A stretch of 61,460 bases of DNA from Pontibacter virosus (GTDB taxonomy: Bacteria; Bacteroidota; Bacteroidia; Cytophagales; Hymenobacteraceae): contig NZ_QEKI01000022.1 in the NCBI RefSeq assembly GCF_003096355.1, positions 1 to 61,460 on the forward strand. Reading direction: 5' to 3'. The notes below the pieces were generated by a model. That model made no database searches. It had not been told where the DNA came from and saw only the letters and a list, made by a program, of their open reading frames with translations. Shown here in pieces: positions 1-9,358 of this stretch. Position 1 is the first letter of the stretch. Each line of letters opens with the position of its first letter. Position numbers and translations under genes: made by a program.

Positions 1-23
1 CGGGAGAGTAGGTGGCCGCCAAC
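1..23 (+). rRNA. rrf: 5S ribosomal RNA, 3' end only
   Basis: The first bases read GGGAGAGTAGG followed by TGGCCGCC. This is the conserved 3' portion of bacterial 5S rRNA: the loop E/helix IV side, then the 3' strand of helix I. The 5' part of the gene is outside the window. The exact 3' end is set by eye at the end of the CCGCC block. It implies that a 16S-23S-5S operon lies immediately to the left and is transcribed rightwards. An accidental match is possible because so little of the gene is present. Confidence 0.72.
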
Positions 24-37
24 CCCAACAAACAGCA

Positions 38-70
38 CAGCCCCCGGCCCCCCCAAAGAGCCGGGGGCTG
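38..70 (+). terminator. GC-rich hairpin behind the 5S rRNA
   Basis: An 11-bp perfect inverted repeat (CAGCCCCCGGC at 38-48, its complement at 60-70) with an 11-base loop sits about 15 bases after the presumed 5S end. There is no clean T-run after it (CGCGCGTTTAG follows), so it is either a rho-assisted terminator or a processing stem of the rRNA transcript. Confidence 0.6.
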
Positions 71-488
71 CGCGCGTTTAGAGATATAGGGAAGGAAGGG
101 AGTATTTGATTCTGAATACCAATTTTGTAAAACATTGTGTAAGCTAGAATCTAAGGCATTGTATTAAGCTTAAGAATGAAATGCGTTTGGCTCTAAAACC
201 ATGCTACATCTAAGTGAAGCTACAGAAATACTTAGCAATTAGGACTGACTGAACTTTAAAATTTCTTTAGCCAATATCTAAACTATTACTTAGTATTCTA
301 TTCCCTCCGTATACTGCTCCTGCTTCCCTTCCTCTTTTTTGAAGATACATCGCCTCAAGTAATTTGGTCGTTTCGGGTATCGGCCCAATCCCCTCTTCGC
401 TACATTTAGTAAATGCGCACAACACCAGGCTTTCCTGCCCTATGCCTATTTTCCTCTTCCCATATTTGAACTCCTATGGCACGTCTCT
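71..488. other. gene-free AT-rich spacer after the rRNA operon
   Basis: About 420 bases with no plausible reading frame, no tRNA-like T-loop and no strong hairpin. I see nothing that I can name. It separates the rRNA operon from the converging porU-porV-M16 transcription unit. Confidence 0.5.
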
Positions 489-531
489 ATAACAAAGAAG
501 GCTACCTATTGTAGGTAGCCTTCTTTGTTAT
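489..531 (-). terminator. 20-bp perfect hairpin, terminator of the porU-porV-M16 unit
   Basis: Arms 489-508 and 512-531 are perfectly complementary over 20 bp with a 3-base loop (TTG). The hairpin lies 31 bases beyond the stop of the M16-like gene. Read on the minus strand, the distal arm ends in CTTCTTTGTTAT, a broken U-tract. The symmetric A/T-rich flanks would also let it work for transcripts coming from the rRNA side. Confidence 0.7.
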
Positions 532-562
532 GATAAGCAGATTATGTGAGTTTAATTCAGGA

Positions 563-1843
563 TCAGTCTGGTCTTTTGCCTGCTATGGCAATTTTCAATC
601 CTTCTAGATCAAGGTATTTATTTGCCAGTTCTTGTAGCTCTTCCGCTGTAATCCCCCTGATAATGTTGATATAGTTATTGTAGTGCTCGTAAGGCAGCTT
701 GTGCAATACAATGCGCTTATACCTGTCGCACTGCTCAAAGATAGTGGCTATATCGTTTAAGAACTTGCCAAGCATGTAGCTCTTTACAGTCTGCAATTCA
801 TCTTCAGGCACCATTTCATCCTGCAGTAGCTTGATCTCTTTCCGGATCTCTTCTATTGTTTTGTATGTAACTTGGTAATTAACATCTGTTCCAATAAAAA
901 ACAAGCTATCCTGTTCCTTTGGAGAGATAGCTGAATAGATGCCGTAGGTATAGCCTTTGTCTTCCCGGATATTGCGCATTAGCCTGGAACCGAAATAACC
1001 TCCCAGTATTTCATTTAATACAACCAGCTTGTGATAGTCTTCGTGTCCAATTAATGGGAACTGTTTCCCCAGGCGTATGGATGATTGAAGGCTTTCTGGC
1101 ATCAAGACAAAATCTTCTTGCTTAGCAATTTCTACTTTAGTAACCAGGGGCTCTTTAGGCGCTCCTGTTAATTGCATTGTAGCAATTTCTTTCTCCAGTA
1201 GTTTTTCCAACTCTTCATCAATCGCACCACAGGCAAAAACTTCTAGTTGATCCGTGCTGTACCTGTTCTTATAAAAGCTTTCCAGCGCATCCTTGGCAAT
1301 GTGATCGAGCGCATTTTCATCCAGACCGAATACATAAGGATGTGTGTTGCCGTAAACGAGCTTAGTGAAACTGTGCGTAGCCAAATAATTATTCTTTTGG
1401 CGTTGTACCTTTAGGTTTTGCTTATTGCGTTTGCGTAGAAGCTCAAACTCTTCGGTTGGGAATACTGGGTTCTGCAATACATCAAGTACCAAAGGTAACA
1501 GCTCCGGTACGTATTTACTGAGGCAGTAGAGCGTAAACTCGGACCGATCATAGCCATGGTTATTATCAAAAGAGGCGCCGTAATAAGCTACTTTTTCAGC
1601 GATTTGCTTAGCGGTATAGTTCATGCTACCCTCAAAGAGCATCTTGCCTGTCAGGTCAGCTACTCCGGCATGCTCTTCATACCACTTACCCGCCTTAAAA
1701 ACAAAATCCAGCCTGATGACAGGCTGGGTTTCGCTTTTTATATAATGCAGTCTGGCTCCGTTGCTTAAGTGACTTACTTCAGCTATTTGTAACGTGACTG
1801 CTTCTATTTCATGTATTTCTGGTGCTTTTGTTCTATCAAGCAT
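563..1843 (-). CDS. M16 family peptidase-like protein, inactive type
   Basis: A 426-residue protein with the two-lobed M16 (insulinase/processing peptidase) fold. Early sequence LDFVFKAGKWYEE matches the strand before the active site. The helix that carries HxxEH in active members here reads GVADLTGKMLFEGS, so both zinc-binding histidines and the catalytic glutamate are missing. The second lobe has the usual GGYFGSRLMRNIRE and GYTYGIY motifs. Length is normal for the single-subunit M16B type. Bacterial M16 proteins often work as an active/inactive pair; no active partner lies next to it. No signal peptide is visible. It starts 14 bases after porV and probably shares its transcript. Function is inferred only as a structural or regulatory M16 subunit. 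Confidence 0.85.
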   Translation of the reverse strand: MLDRTKAPEIHEIEAVTLQIAEVSHLSNGARLHYIKSETQPVIRLDFVFKAGKWYEEHAGVADLTGKMLFEGSMNYTAKQIAEKVAYYGASFDNNHGYDRSEFTLYCLSKYVPELLPLVLDVLQNPVFPTEEFELLRKRNKQNLKVQRQKNNYLATHSFTKLVYGNTHPYVFGLDENALDHIAKDALESFYKNRYSTDQLEVFACGAIDEELEKLLEKEIATMQLTGAPKEPLVTKVEIAKQEDFVLMPESLQSSIRLGKQFPLIGHEDYHKLVVLNEILGGYFGSRLMRNIREDKGYTYGIYSAISPKEQDSLFFIGTDVNYQVTYKTIEEIRKEIKLLQDEMVPEDELQTVKSYMLGKFLNDIATIFEQCDRYKRIVLHKLPYEHYNNYINIIRGITAEELQELANKYLDLEGLKIAIAGKRPD

Positions 1844-1857
1844 TCTGTAATTAGTTT

Positions 1858-2982
1858 TTAATCTAAGTTTAGCGATAAACTGAAACGAATGGTTTCAGCA
1901 AGAGGATTGCCTCTTTCGCTTGGAATCAGGTAGGCTGCGTCTATGCCGAATTTTTGGTAGCGCAATCCTACACCCGTTGAGATATATTTTCTGTTGCCCT
2001 TCTCTGGGTTTTCATAAAAATAACCAAGGCGCGCAGCGAACAGATTGTTGTACCAGTACTCTACACCTCCAGAGAAATTTATCTCCTGTAACTCTTCACT
2101 AAAGCCCCCCGGCGCATCACCGAACGATGTGAAGATACCGCTTATCACAGTCTGTGTACTGTCAGCACCTGGCGATGGAACCAGTAGTTTGTTGGCATCC
2201 AGTACAAAGGTCAGTGAGTTGTACTGGTCAAGGTTATACGTAATTGCAGTACCAAGTTTTAGGTTGGTAGGCAGAAAATCCTTTTGGTCCCCGTTGGTAT
2301 AGGCAATCTTACCTCCGATGTTAGAAATATTGGCACCAAAACCAAGGTTCAGGCTCTGAGAGATATCACGGTTATAGTAAACACCCACATCCACAGCAGC
2401 TGTGTTACCTGGCTTCGACTCGAAAGGAGAAGCACCGCCGCCTATTGTCACGTTGCCGGCTAGGTTAGAGCGGATAAAGCGGGCTCCTATACCTAAGCTA
2501 AAGTGCTCACTCAAAGCTTGTCCATAAGCAACCGATAGCGCATACTCTTTTGGGGAGAACTCTGTAATGTCATTGCCATTGGCATCGATAAACTGAATGT
2601 CACCTAAGTCAAAGTATAGAAGCGAGGCAGAGATGGCAGATGTTTCAGAAAGTTTTTTGTAGCCTGAGAGGTAGCTGAGCGACATATCGTCCACAATGTT
2701 GCGCAACCAGGGAGAATAAGAAAAGCTCACACTCATATCATTTTGCACGAAGCCTAATTTGGCTGGATTCCAGTGTGGTGCGTTCGCATCTGGGCTAAGG
2801 GCAACACCTGCATCGCCCAAACCAGCAGAGCGTGCATCAGGTGCTACTGTCAGAATCGGAACGGCTGTGGTTACTGTGCGTGAATCCTGACCGATAGTAG
2901 ATGTTTGTGCTGATGCATAGTGCACTGAAAAGAATGCAGCCACAAATGCAGTGGCTTTTACAAGTAAATTTTTCTTATACAT
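1858..2982 (-). CDS. porV: type IX secretion system outer-membrane protein PorV (LptO)
   Basis: A 374-residue FadL-like outer-membrane beta-barrel protein. A signal peptide ends at about ASAQ (residue 26). The N-terminal block VPILTVAPDARSAGLGDAGV is diagnostic of PorV/PorQ-type T9SS barrels, followed by ANAPHWNPAKL and alternating amphipathic strands to a C-terminal SLSLNLD. PorV is known to collect cargo from the SprA translocon and present it to the PorU sortase. Here it lies 49 bases after porU in the same orientation, the arrangement common in Bacteroidota, which supports PorV over the related PorQ. The start codon is ATG. Confidence 0.93.
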   Translation of the reverse strand: MYKKNLLVKATAFVAAFFSVHYASAQTSTIGQDSRTVTTAVPILTVAPDARSAGLGDAGVALSPDANAPHWNPAKLGFVQNDMSVSFSYSPWLRNIVDDMSLSYLSGYKKLSETSAISASLLYFDLGDIQFIDANGNDITEFSPKEYALSVAYGQALSEHFSLGIGARFIRSNLAGNVTIGGGASPFESKPGNTAAVDVGVYYNRDISQSLNLGFGANISNIGGKIAYTNGDQKDFLPTNLKLGTAITYNLDQYNSLTFVLDANKLLVPSPGADSTQTVISGIFTSFGDAPGGFSEELQEINFSGGVEYWYNNLFAARLGYFYENPEKGNRKYISTGVGLRYQKFGIDAAYLIPSERGNPLAETIRFSLSLNLD

Positions 2983-3031
2983 ATAGAGGGTGTTGATGCA
3001 AAATCAAATATAGAAATATTATAGGATTTTA

Positions 3032-6000
3032 CTAATTCAAGAGCACAAGTTTCTCAAAACTGGTGGCTGTTGCTCCATCATACTGAGAACGTACAATGAT
3101 TCGGTAAACGTATACGCCGCGCGCTAATGTGTCGTTATATTCACCCTTCCCGTCCCAATTGATTTCGGAAAAATGCGACTTGCTGGTATAACTGGTGCCT
3201 TTCAGCGTCTTTACCAGTTTTCCTGATACGGTAAATATGTGTATATGGATATCTAAATTTTCGCCTGCCCTGTTATGGTCGAAGTGAAACGTGGTGTTTG
3301 TGGAAAACGGATTTGGGTAATTCAGCAGTTGCGTGATGGTTAGCTTTTCGTTGTTGGACACAAGGAATGCCAGCCGCTCTTCAGCTGAATTGTTGTGCGT
3401 GTCCCAGGCTTTCAACGACAAGGTATGCGGGCCCTCCTTTAGATCCTTAAATGGATAACGGATTGTGCCGGACTGATAACTATCGCGGTCGGAAGAATAG
3501 TAGTCGTTCAGCACAATGGCCTGGTCAGTGCCTTCATCCAGTACAGCGACCATCTCATGCCCGTATCCTATACCTGCCGTGTTCAGCCCATTTTCGTCGA
3601 ATAGCTTTGCCAACAGAACCGGGTTCTGACCCGTAGTGCCACCAGATACAAAAGACTCGTCATCCATAAACAGCTTGATTGTAGGAGGCGTATTGTCCGG
3701 CGCTATACCTGCGGCAGTACCTCCTATAACCACGGCGGTGTCAGCCCCTATTGCGTCGTGTGCAGCACTGCTGGCATAGAGGCTGATCTTGCCACTACCA
3801 TAGCGGTAGTCAATGTCTTGGGGAACGACAAAGTTCAGCTCAAAAGCACCGGATTTAACAGCGGCCTGTCCGTCATACACCACGTTTTCACGCAATTGCA
3901 CAGGTATAGGTTGTTTGCCACCAGGTATAGTCGGATCTCCTGTGCGCTCCGGTGTGTTATCACCGAGGGTGCGGTGGGTAGTAGATTTCTCGAAAACGGT
4001 GATGTGCAGGGTTCCATTAAAATTAGTGGCGATGCTTCCGTCTGCGGTCTCCACCACGCCTTTCATGTTTACTTTACCCAGTGCTCCAAGGGTATCGGAG
4101 AGAGTTGGTTGACCATTAATCTGTGTGATGCGGGCCTGCAAATGCGGGTAGGCTAGTTGCTGAGAAGGATCTGCCAGTAACGTGAAGTTCCGGTTGTTCA
4201 CGCCCTTGGAACCGCCCGTCTCTGTCAGGCTGATGTTTTTGGTGAGCCGAACGACATCACCCAGTCGAGGCATACGGCCATCAATTGGGTTGAAAGCTGC
4301 TTTGAAGAAGTTGCGGTTAAGTACGCGGTTGTCACTCGAAAAAACAGGACGTGTTGTCGTTAGCAAACCAATGGCGCCGCCTTGATCGCTTAGCAAAGCA
4401 AGCTCAGCACCAGAAGAACGTCTTGGATCGTCGTAACGACCAAACTCGCAGGTTGCGGTCAGTAGGAAGGTCAGCCGGTCTTTGTTGCGCCAGTTGTTGA
4501 TTTGGGGTATGCTCAGAATCTGCTCCCAAGCCCAACTGACTTCGTTACCGTGGCCAGTGTAGTTTACGATAAGCGAGCCTTGCTCCACGGCTTTGTCGAT
4601 GGCATCCACAGCTTCAGGGGCACGCTGCCCATTGGCTACGGCTTGCTGCGGGTATAGGTCCAGGTATACCTTGTTGGAGTTGTAGTTGATGTGTTCACGC
4701 TCCAAGTAGCTGCTCAGAAACTCAGCGTCGTTCACGTGCTCATTATAGTCACCATCGTCCGCCACAAACGTTACCCGGCTGCGCCACTTCCCGTAGTGCC
4801 CCGGGCTGTCGTAAGCCATGATCTTGTCAACCACCGCTGCTGCCTCTGCTGATGTCTTGACAGGCAATCGGCCTATACCGATGTCGAGCAGGTGGTCGCC
4901 TGCACTGTTCTCGGCCCATTCGCCTTCCTCCTCATCCAGAAAACCGTAGTAGTCTTCGGAAGAGTAGCTGCTGATGGGATGCAGCGATTGCCGGGACTGG
5001 TACACAGGTACGAAATTCGTGTTATTGGGCAGTCGGTTTTTGTAATCGTAAGACGCATCACCAAAAAGGAGCAGGTAGATCACATCGTCGCCCTGCTTGC
5101 TACTGCGGGTATAGAGCATGCGCATATAGTCACGTATGGCGGTCACATCTTGGGATCCGGAAGAGAACTCGTTGTATACCTGCGCTGTTGTGACAACTGC
5201 TACCTCCATGTGGCTATGCTGCCGACGGTGCGCTGCCAGGCGGTTGGCTTCCTGCAGAAAACGGGGATGGGTCAGGATAACCAGATCGAGGCGACCGTCG
5301 AGGTTATGGCTGTGCAGATCCTGGTTAGCCACCCTGCCAAAGGCTTTTGGTTTGAGGCCGGTGTTGTTCTTAAATGCCACAAACTCCCTAAGCACATCAG
5401 TCGAAACACTAAATGTCAGGTCAGAGCCAGCTATGCTTGTCTGCTGCAGGGCAGGCCGCAGCGGATCTGTCACGTCCCATACCTGTGTGGCAGCAGGCGT
5501 GCCTGTCAGATGGAAAGTGCTCACCGGGCTGGCCATACTGGCGATGGAGCGAAAACTGGTCTGGTCGCCGTAAAGCATGAGCTGTCGCTCATAGTTGAGT
5601 GCCAGGTAGTTCAGGAAACCAAGCGCGGTGGAGTTACTGCCTGTACTAAAGTTGATGGCTACCTTTAGCTCAGCTGGTTGTCCGAGCACCTGCTGATTTA
5701 AGGTATAGGTTTTGATGCTGTTGATGCCTTCCGGATGGTAAGGGAAAGTGCCACGTCCGCTGATTGACTGAGTGCCTAAGGGATGCCCGTTGAGGCGCAA
5801 GGTATAGGAGCTCTCTGCCGAAGAATTAGCCATTAGAAAAGCGGTGAGTCGCACCTCAGAACCCGGCACCAGGTCCGACACGGGAAGGCTAAACTCGCGA
5901 CCAGTGGTAAATGCACTGAAATCCTCGCCATACCATTCCCGGCCGGAGTACACCATGTTCTTCAGGTCACGTTCGTGGTAAAGGCGCTCGTTGTAACTGG

Positions 6001-6601
6001 TAATGGTTGGTCCTGATCCGCTCGATTGCTCACGCTGGCTTACACGGAGGCCTTTCCCTGCTCCGACCCTAATAAAGTAATAGGCGGTGTCTGAGTAGAT
6101 GTTATGGTTGTGGCGAAAGGCTGGTTCGTTGCCAGTAGGCTGCCAAGTATGGGGGCCTTGTGCGTAAAAAACTGCATAATCCGCTTCATCGAAACGGCCA
6201 TCATTTTCACCTGCTACCCAAATGGCGTTCTCCACCAAATCATCAGGACGTGGTGCGCTGTTGGCTTGTGGGAGCATACCGCCTCCATTTCCGAAAAGCT
6301 GTAGTGTTCGCGGGTCGAGTTGCTGGGTGTTGATGCCGAGCGACTGTAGCAGCGCCCTGTCGATGCGGTGTATACCTGACTCGGTTACACCGATCTTATA
6401 CCAGTTGCCTGTACTCAGAACCGATGAAGTGGCAAATTGGCCTTGGGTATCGTTTGTGTTATGGGTAGCGTTTTGGGATGATGATTTTTGAGGTGATTCC
6501 TGTCGCGTGATGCCAGTCATACCTTCCTGTGCCCTTGCATGGGTTGATAGCAGGTGAGAGCCAAACAGCAGACAGGTATACAGCAGCAAGAAAATCCGCA
6601 T
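3032..6601 (-). CDS. porU: type IX secretion system sortase PorU (C25 family)
   Basis: A 1189-residue protein with an N-terminal signal peptide (cleavage near HARAQ). It has a gingipain-like C25 cysteine peptidase domain. The catalytic pair is visible: His684 in YTGHGNE and Cys718 in TATCEFGRYDDP. PorU removes the C-terminal sorting domain from T9SS cargo at the cell surface and attaches cargo to the anchor. The C-terminus (LLNYPNPFSTNTTFHF, then SGKLVKTL and GVYVYRI) is itself a sorting-domain-like Ig module, which PorU is known to keep. It is the first gene of porU-porV-M16 and starts with ATG. Confidence 0.93.
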   Translation of the reverse strand: MRIFLLLYTCLLFGSHLLSTHARAQEGMTGITRQESPQKSSSQNATHNTNDTQGQFATSSVLSTGNWYKIGVTESGIHRIDRALLQSLGINTQQLDPRTLQLFGNGGGMLPQANSAPRPDDLVENAIWVAGENDGRFDEADYAVFYAQGPHTWQPTGNEPAFRHNHNIYSDTAYYFIRVGAGKGLRVSQREQSSGSGPTITSYNERLYHERDLKNMVYSGREWYGEDFSAFTTGREFSLPVSDLVPGSEVRLTAFLMANSSAESSYTLRLNGHPLGTQSISGRGTFPYHPEGINSIKTYTLNQQVLGQPAELKVAINFSTGSNSTALGFLNYLALNYERQLMLYGDQTSFRSIASMASPVSTFHLTGTPAATQVWDVTDPLRPALQQTSIAGSDLTFSVSTDVLREFVAFKNNTGLKPKAFGRVANQDLHSHNLDGRLDLVILTHPRFLQEANRLAAHRRQHSHMEVAVVTTAQVYNEFSSGSQDVTAIRDYMRMLYTRSSKQGDDVIYLLLFGDASYDYKNRLPNNTNFVPVYQSRQSLHPISSYSSEDYYGFLDEEEGEWAENSAGDHLLDIGIGRLPVKTSAEAAAVVDKIMAYDSPGHYGKWRSRVTFVADDGDYNEHVNDAEFLSSYLEREHINYNSNKVYLDLYPQQAVANGQRAPEAVDAIDKAVEQGSLIVNYTGHGNEVSWAWEQILSIPQINNWRNKDRLTFLLTATCEFGRYDDPRRSSGAELALLSDQGGAIGLLTTTRPVFSSDNRVLNRNFFKAAFNPIDGRMPRLGDVVRLTKNISLTETGGSKGVNNRNFTLLADPSQQLAYPHLQARITQINGQPTLSDTLGALGKVNMKGVVETADGSIATNFNGTLHITVFEKSTTHRTLGDNTPERTGDPTIPGGKQPIPVQLRENVVYDGQAAVKSGAFELNFVVPQDIDYRYGSGKISLYASSAAHDAIGADTAVVIGGTAAGIAPDNTPPTIKLFMDDESFVSGGTTGQNPVLLAKLFDENGLNTAGIGYGHEMVAVLDEGTDQAIVLNDYYSSDRDSYQSGTIRYPFKDLKEGPHTLSLKAWDTHNNSAEERLAFLVSNNEKLTITQLLNYPNPFSTNTTFHFDHNRAGENLDIHIHIFTVSGKLVKTLKGTSYTSKSHFSEINWDGKGEYNDTLARGVYVYRIIVRSQYDGATATSFEKLVLLN

Positions 6602-6810
6602 GGCAGGCGCAGGTAAATGAAAGAATAATACGCTGTATAAATTTACAGAAGATTATCCTTTCAGCTAAATAAATCGGAGATAATTGCGGAGATGTAACAG
6701 ACTGATCTGGAGCAATAGCCAGCCGCTCAAATTCGTGACACTTATACCTATGGTCTCGCTATACCTTTCCTCTGCGTTGAAGTGATCCTGGCTAAGAACG
6801 CAGCACGTCT

Positions 6811-7533
6811 CTACTCCAGTGGAGAATTTGAGGAGGCAGGCGCTTTTCTGAAGATCGACAAAACGACGTAGAGCACGATGATAAGCGGTATGGCTGCGAA
6901 CTTAATTAAGGCCAGTAAGATAACGGAGATACCCAGGAAAACGAAGCGGGTGGCATTGTCTTTCCAAGTCAGGTTCTTGAATTTGAGCGCAAACAAGGGG
7001 AGCTCTGCCACTAACAGGTATGAGAAGATGACCGTAACCGCCAGCAGAAAGTACGGGTTCAGGATGATGTTGTCGTACAGGTTGCCGGAAGTGGCCAGGA
7101 TCAGTGGCAGCGAACCAATGAACATGGAGCAGGCAGGGGTCGGCACGCCGATAAAGGACTCCGCCTGTCTGGTATCAATGTTAAATTTGGCCAAGCGCAG
7201 TGCTGAGAAGATTGTGATCAGGAAGCCAAAGAAAGGCAGTATATTAGCCGGTATACCTAATACCGATGCTTCGGCCTCCCAAAGGAGCGCAAACATAATA
7301 GCACCCGGGACAGCCCCAAACGAAACCATGTCAGCCAGCGAGTCCAGTTGCTTGCCTATTTCTGAATAAGCCTTCAGCACACGGGCCAGCATCCCGTCCA
7401 GAAAGTCGAAGATAGCGGCTATACCGATCAGGTAGGCTGCGTATTCCAGCCGAAAGTTAAAGGCAAAATACAGCGCCAGGCAGCCGCAAAACAGGTTGAG
7501 GCAGGTAATGCCATTAGGTATGTGTTTTTTCAT
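6811..7533 (-). CDS. pssA: CDP-diacylglycerol--serine O-phosphatidyltransferase
   Basis: A 240-residue integral membrane enzyme of the CDP-alcohol phosphatidyltransferase family, which makes phosphatidylserine, the precursor of phosphatidylethanolamine. The complete family signature is present: Asp43-x2-Asp46-Gly47-x2-Ala50-Arg51-x8-Gly60-x3-Asp64-x3-Asp68. The beginning (HIPNGITCLNLFCGC) is the usual start of the type II PssA. About six to eight hydrophobic segments follow. It begins 9 bases after the metallo-hydrolase stop and probably shares its transcript. The substrate is assigned from the PssA-like N-terminus; a phosphatidylglycerophosphate synthase is less likely. Confidence 0.9.
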   Translation of the reverse strand: MKKHIPNGITCLNLFCGCLALYFAFNFRLEYAAYLIGIAAIFDFLDGMLARVLKAYSEIGKQLDSLADMVSFGAVPGAIMFALLWEAEASVLGIPANILPFFGFLITIFSALRLAKFNIDTRQAESFIGVPTPACSMFIGSLPLILATSGNLYDNIILNPYFLLAVTVIFSYLLVAELPLFALKFKNLTWKDNATRFVFLGISVILLALIKFAAIPLIIVLYVVLSIFRKAPASSNSPLE

Positions 7534-7542
7534 CCGGAGGGC

Positions 7543-8181
7543 TTAGCGCAGGAATGGGTTATACTTCTTTTCGTACGCGATGGTGGTCTCCGGTCCGTGG
7601 CCTGGGTATACCACCGTATCGTCCGGCAGCGTGAATAGCTTGGTTCTGATGCTGTTGATAAGTGTATCGAAGTCACCGCCGGGCAGGTCGGTACGGCCAA
7701 TGCTGCCTTTAAAGAGCACGTCGCCGCCAATGCATACCTTGTCGGGCTCGCTGTAGAACACCACATGGCCTGGAGCGTGTCCGGGAGCAAAAAGGATCTG
7801 CAGTTCAGTGTTTCCAAACTTAATCGTGTCGCCTTCTTTCAGATACTTCGTCGAAGCTTCTATGCCGCTGTATAGTTGAAAACCGTAGTTCGGAGCGTAT
7901 ATCGGTACCGAGCGCAGTGTTTGCAAGTCCTCTTCGTGTATCTCCAACTCCACACCGTAGGTGTCAGCCACAAACTTGTTGCCCAGCACATGGTCGATGT
8001 GGCAATGGGTGTTAAGCAGGCGTACCACTTTCAGGTCATTCGATTCGATGTAGCGCTTGAGTTCCTGCTGTTCGGCTAGCTCATAGCAACCAGGGTCTAC
8101 TACCACGCACTCTTTGGTGTCGTCGTGCAGCAGATAGGTGTTTTCCTGGAAGGGATTAAATGTAAGACAGGTGACGTTCAT
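7543..8181 (-). CDS. MBL-fold hydrolase, glyoxalase II-like
   Basis: A 212-residue metallo-beta-lactamase-fold hydrolase. The metal motif THCHIDH gives His59, His61, Asp63 and His64, followed by APGHAPGH and GGDVLF, with YPGHGPETT near the C-terminus, the usual pattern of hydroxyacylglutathione hydrolase relatives. The frame is open up to 8292, but I start at the ATG at 8181 (MNVTCLTFNPFQENTY). The longer version would overlap the divergent flavoprotein gene at 8263 and adds a sequence without family similarity. No signal peptide, so cytoplasmic. The natural substrate cannot be read from the sequence; a thioester such as S-lactoylglutathione or another thiol adduct is the family expectation. 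Confidence 0.85.
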   Translation of the reverse strand: MNVTCLTFNPFQENTYLLHDDTKECVVVDPGCYELAEQQELKRYIESNDLKVVRLLNTHCHIDHVLGNKFVADTYGVELEIHEEDLQTLRSVPIYAPNYGFQLYSGIEASTKYLKEGDTIKFGNTELQILFAPGHAPGHVVFYSEPDKVCIGGDVLFKGSIGRTDLPGGDFDTLINSIRTKLFTLPDDTVVYPGHGPETTIAYEKKYNPFLR

Positions 8182-8262
8182 GTTATTCTCTTTCACAGGG
8201 CATGGGCCCACAAATTCGGCTTCTAAGTTACGAACTTCAGGCGTAAGTCGTAAATTGCCTGT

Positions 8263-9354
8263 ATGAATTATGACTACATAGTCGTGGGGCATGGCATTGC
8301 CGGCGCCACACTGGCCTATACCTTACGCAAACAAGGCCAGCAGGTGCTGGTGATCGACGAACCTAAAAACAACTCCGCCTCCCGCGTCGCAGCCGGTCTC
8401 GTAAATCCGGTGGCGGGCAAGCGCTTCGCCAAGTCCTGGCTCGTCGACACGCTGCTGCCCTATGCCGACAGCTTTTACGATGAACTGGAGGATCGATACA
8501 AGCAGCAGCTCTTCGTTCATAAGCCCATCTATAAAGTATTCTCCACCATAGAGGAGCAGAACAACTGGATGGCCAAAAGCGCCGAAGGAAACTGGAGCGA
8601 GTACATTGGTGCCACCTATACCCAAAGCACCGATCAGGACCCTTCTATACAGGATGAGTACGGCGGCATCATGATCAGGAAGGGCGGCTACCTGCGCATA
8701 GCCGAAACACTCGACCTGTTGCTGCAAGACCTGCAGCAGGCCAATGCGCTATTGCCGGAGCGTTTTGAGATAAACCAACTGCAGCTGACAGAAGAAGGTA
8801 TAGCTTACAAAAACATAACAGCACGTCACCTGGTTTTCTGTGAAGGCTGGCAGGCGGTGCAGAACCCATACTTCAGTTGGTTGCCTTTGCAGCCCACCAA
8901 AGGGGAGGTACTGGAGGTGCAAACACAGGATTTTAACCCGGAATGCATCTATAATAAAGCCGTTTACGTTGTTCCGGTAGGAGAGGGACACTTTAAGATA
9001 GGGGCCACCTACAACTGGCGGCAACCCGACGAGCTTCCAACCCCCGAAGGCAGGGAAGAGTTGAGCGAGCGCTTTGAGCAGATTACCACACAAACTTACC
9101 AGGTGAGCAGGCACTGGGCCGGTATAAGGCCAGCAGTGCGCGACCGCCGTCCGCTTATGGGCCGACACCCTAAACATGCGCAGCTGAGCGTGTTCAACGG
9201 TATGGGTTCTAAGGGTGTGCTGATGGCGCCTTACCTGGCTGATGTGTTTGCCAAAGCGTTGATTGGAGGGGGAGAAATACTGCCGGACGTACACATTTCG
9301 AGATATTATTCGTTATATTACGACTACATAAAACACCATAACCAAGAACTCTAA
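8263..9354 (+). CDS. FAD-dependent oxidoreductase, DAO family
   Basis: A 363-residue flavoprotein with the N-terminal dinucleotide-binding motif YIVVGHGIAGATLAY (GxGxxG at residues 9-14) and an acidic end to the second strand (VLVIDE). Later blocks are typical of D-amino-acid/glycine oxidase-like proteins: RVAAGLVNPVAGKRF near residue 46 and AGIRPAVRDRRPLMG followed by NGMGSKGVLMAPYLA at the C-terminal FAD contact. The substrate is unknown; it could be an amine or amino acid, or the enzyme could act in cofactor or tRNA modification like the MnmC oxidase domain. It is the first gene of a plus-strand unit, 4 bases ahead of the TolB-like gene, and faces the divergent MBL hydrolase across an 81-base spacer. 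Confidence 0.82.
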   Translation: MNYDYIVVGHGIAGATLAYTLRKQGQQVLVIDEPKNNSASRVAAGLVNPVAGKRFAKSWLVDTLLPYADSFYDELEDRYKQQLFVHKPIYKVFSTIEEQNNWMAKSAEGNWSEYIGATYTQSTDQDPSIQDEYGGIMIRKGGYLRIAETLDLLLQDLQQANALLPERFEINQLQLTEEGIAYKNITARHLVFCEGWQAVQNPYFSWLPLQPTKGEVLEVQTQDFNPECIYNKAVYVVPVGEGHFKIGATYNWRQPDELPTPEGREELSERFEQITTQTYQVSRHWAGIRPAVRDRRPLMGRHPKHAQLSVFNGMGSKGVLMAPYLADVFAKALIGGGEILPDVHISRYYSLYYDYIKHHNQEL

Positions 9355-9358
9355 GCGC

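Noticed and set aside
6602..6810. tRNA or small RNA between porU and pssA
   Set aside because: No clover-leaf, no T-loop motif and no hairpin were found.
8181..8292. longer N-terminus for the MBL hydrolase
   Set aside because: It would overlap the divergent flavoprotein start and adds a segment not like the family.
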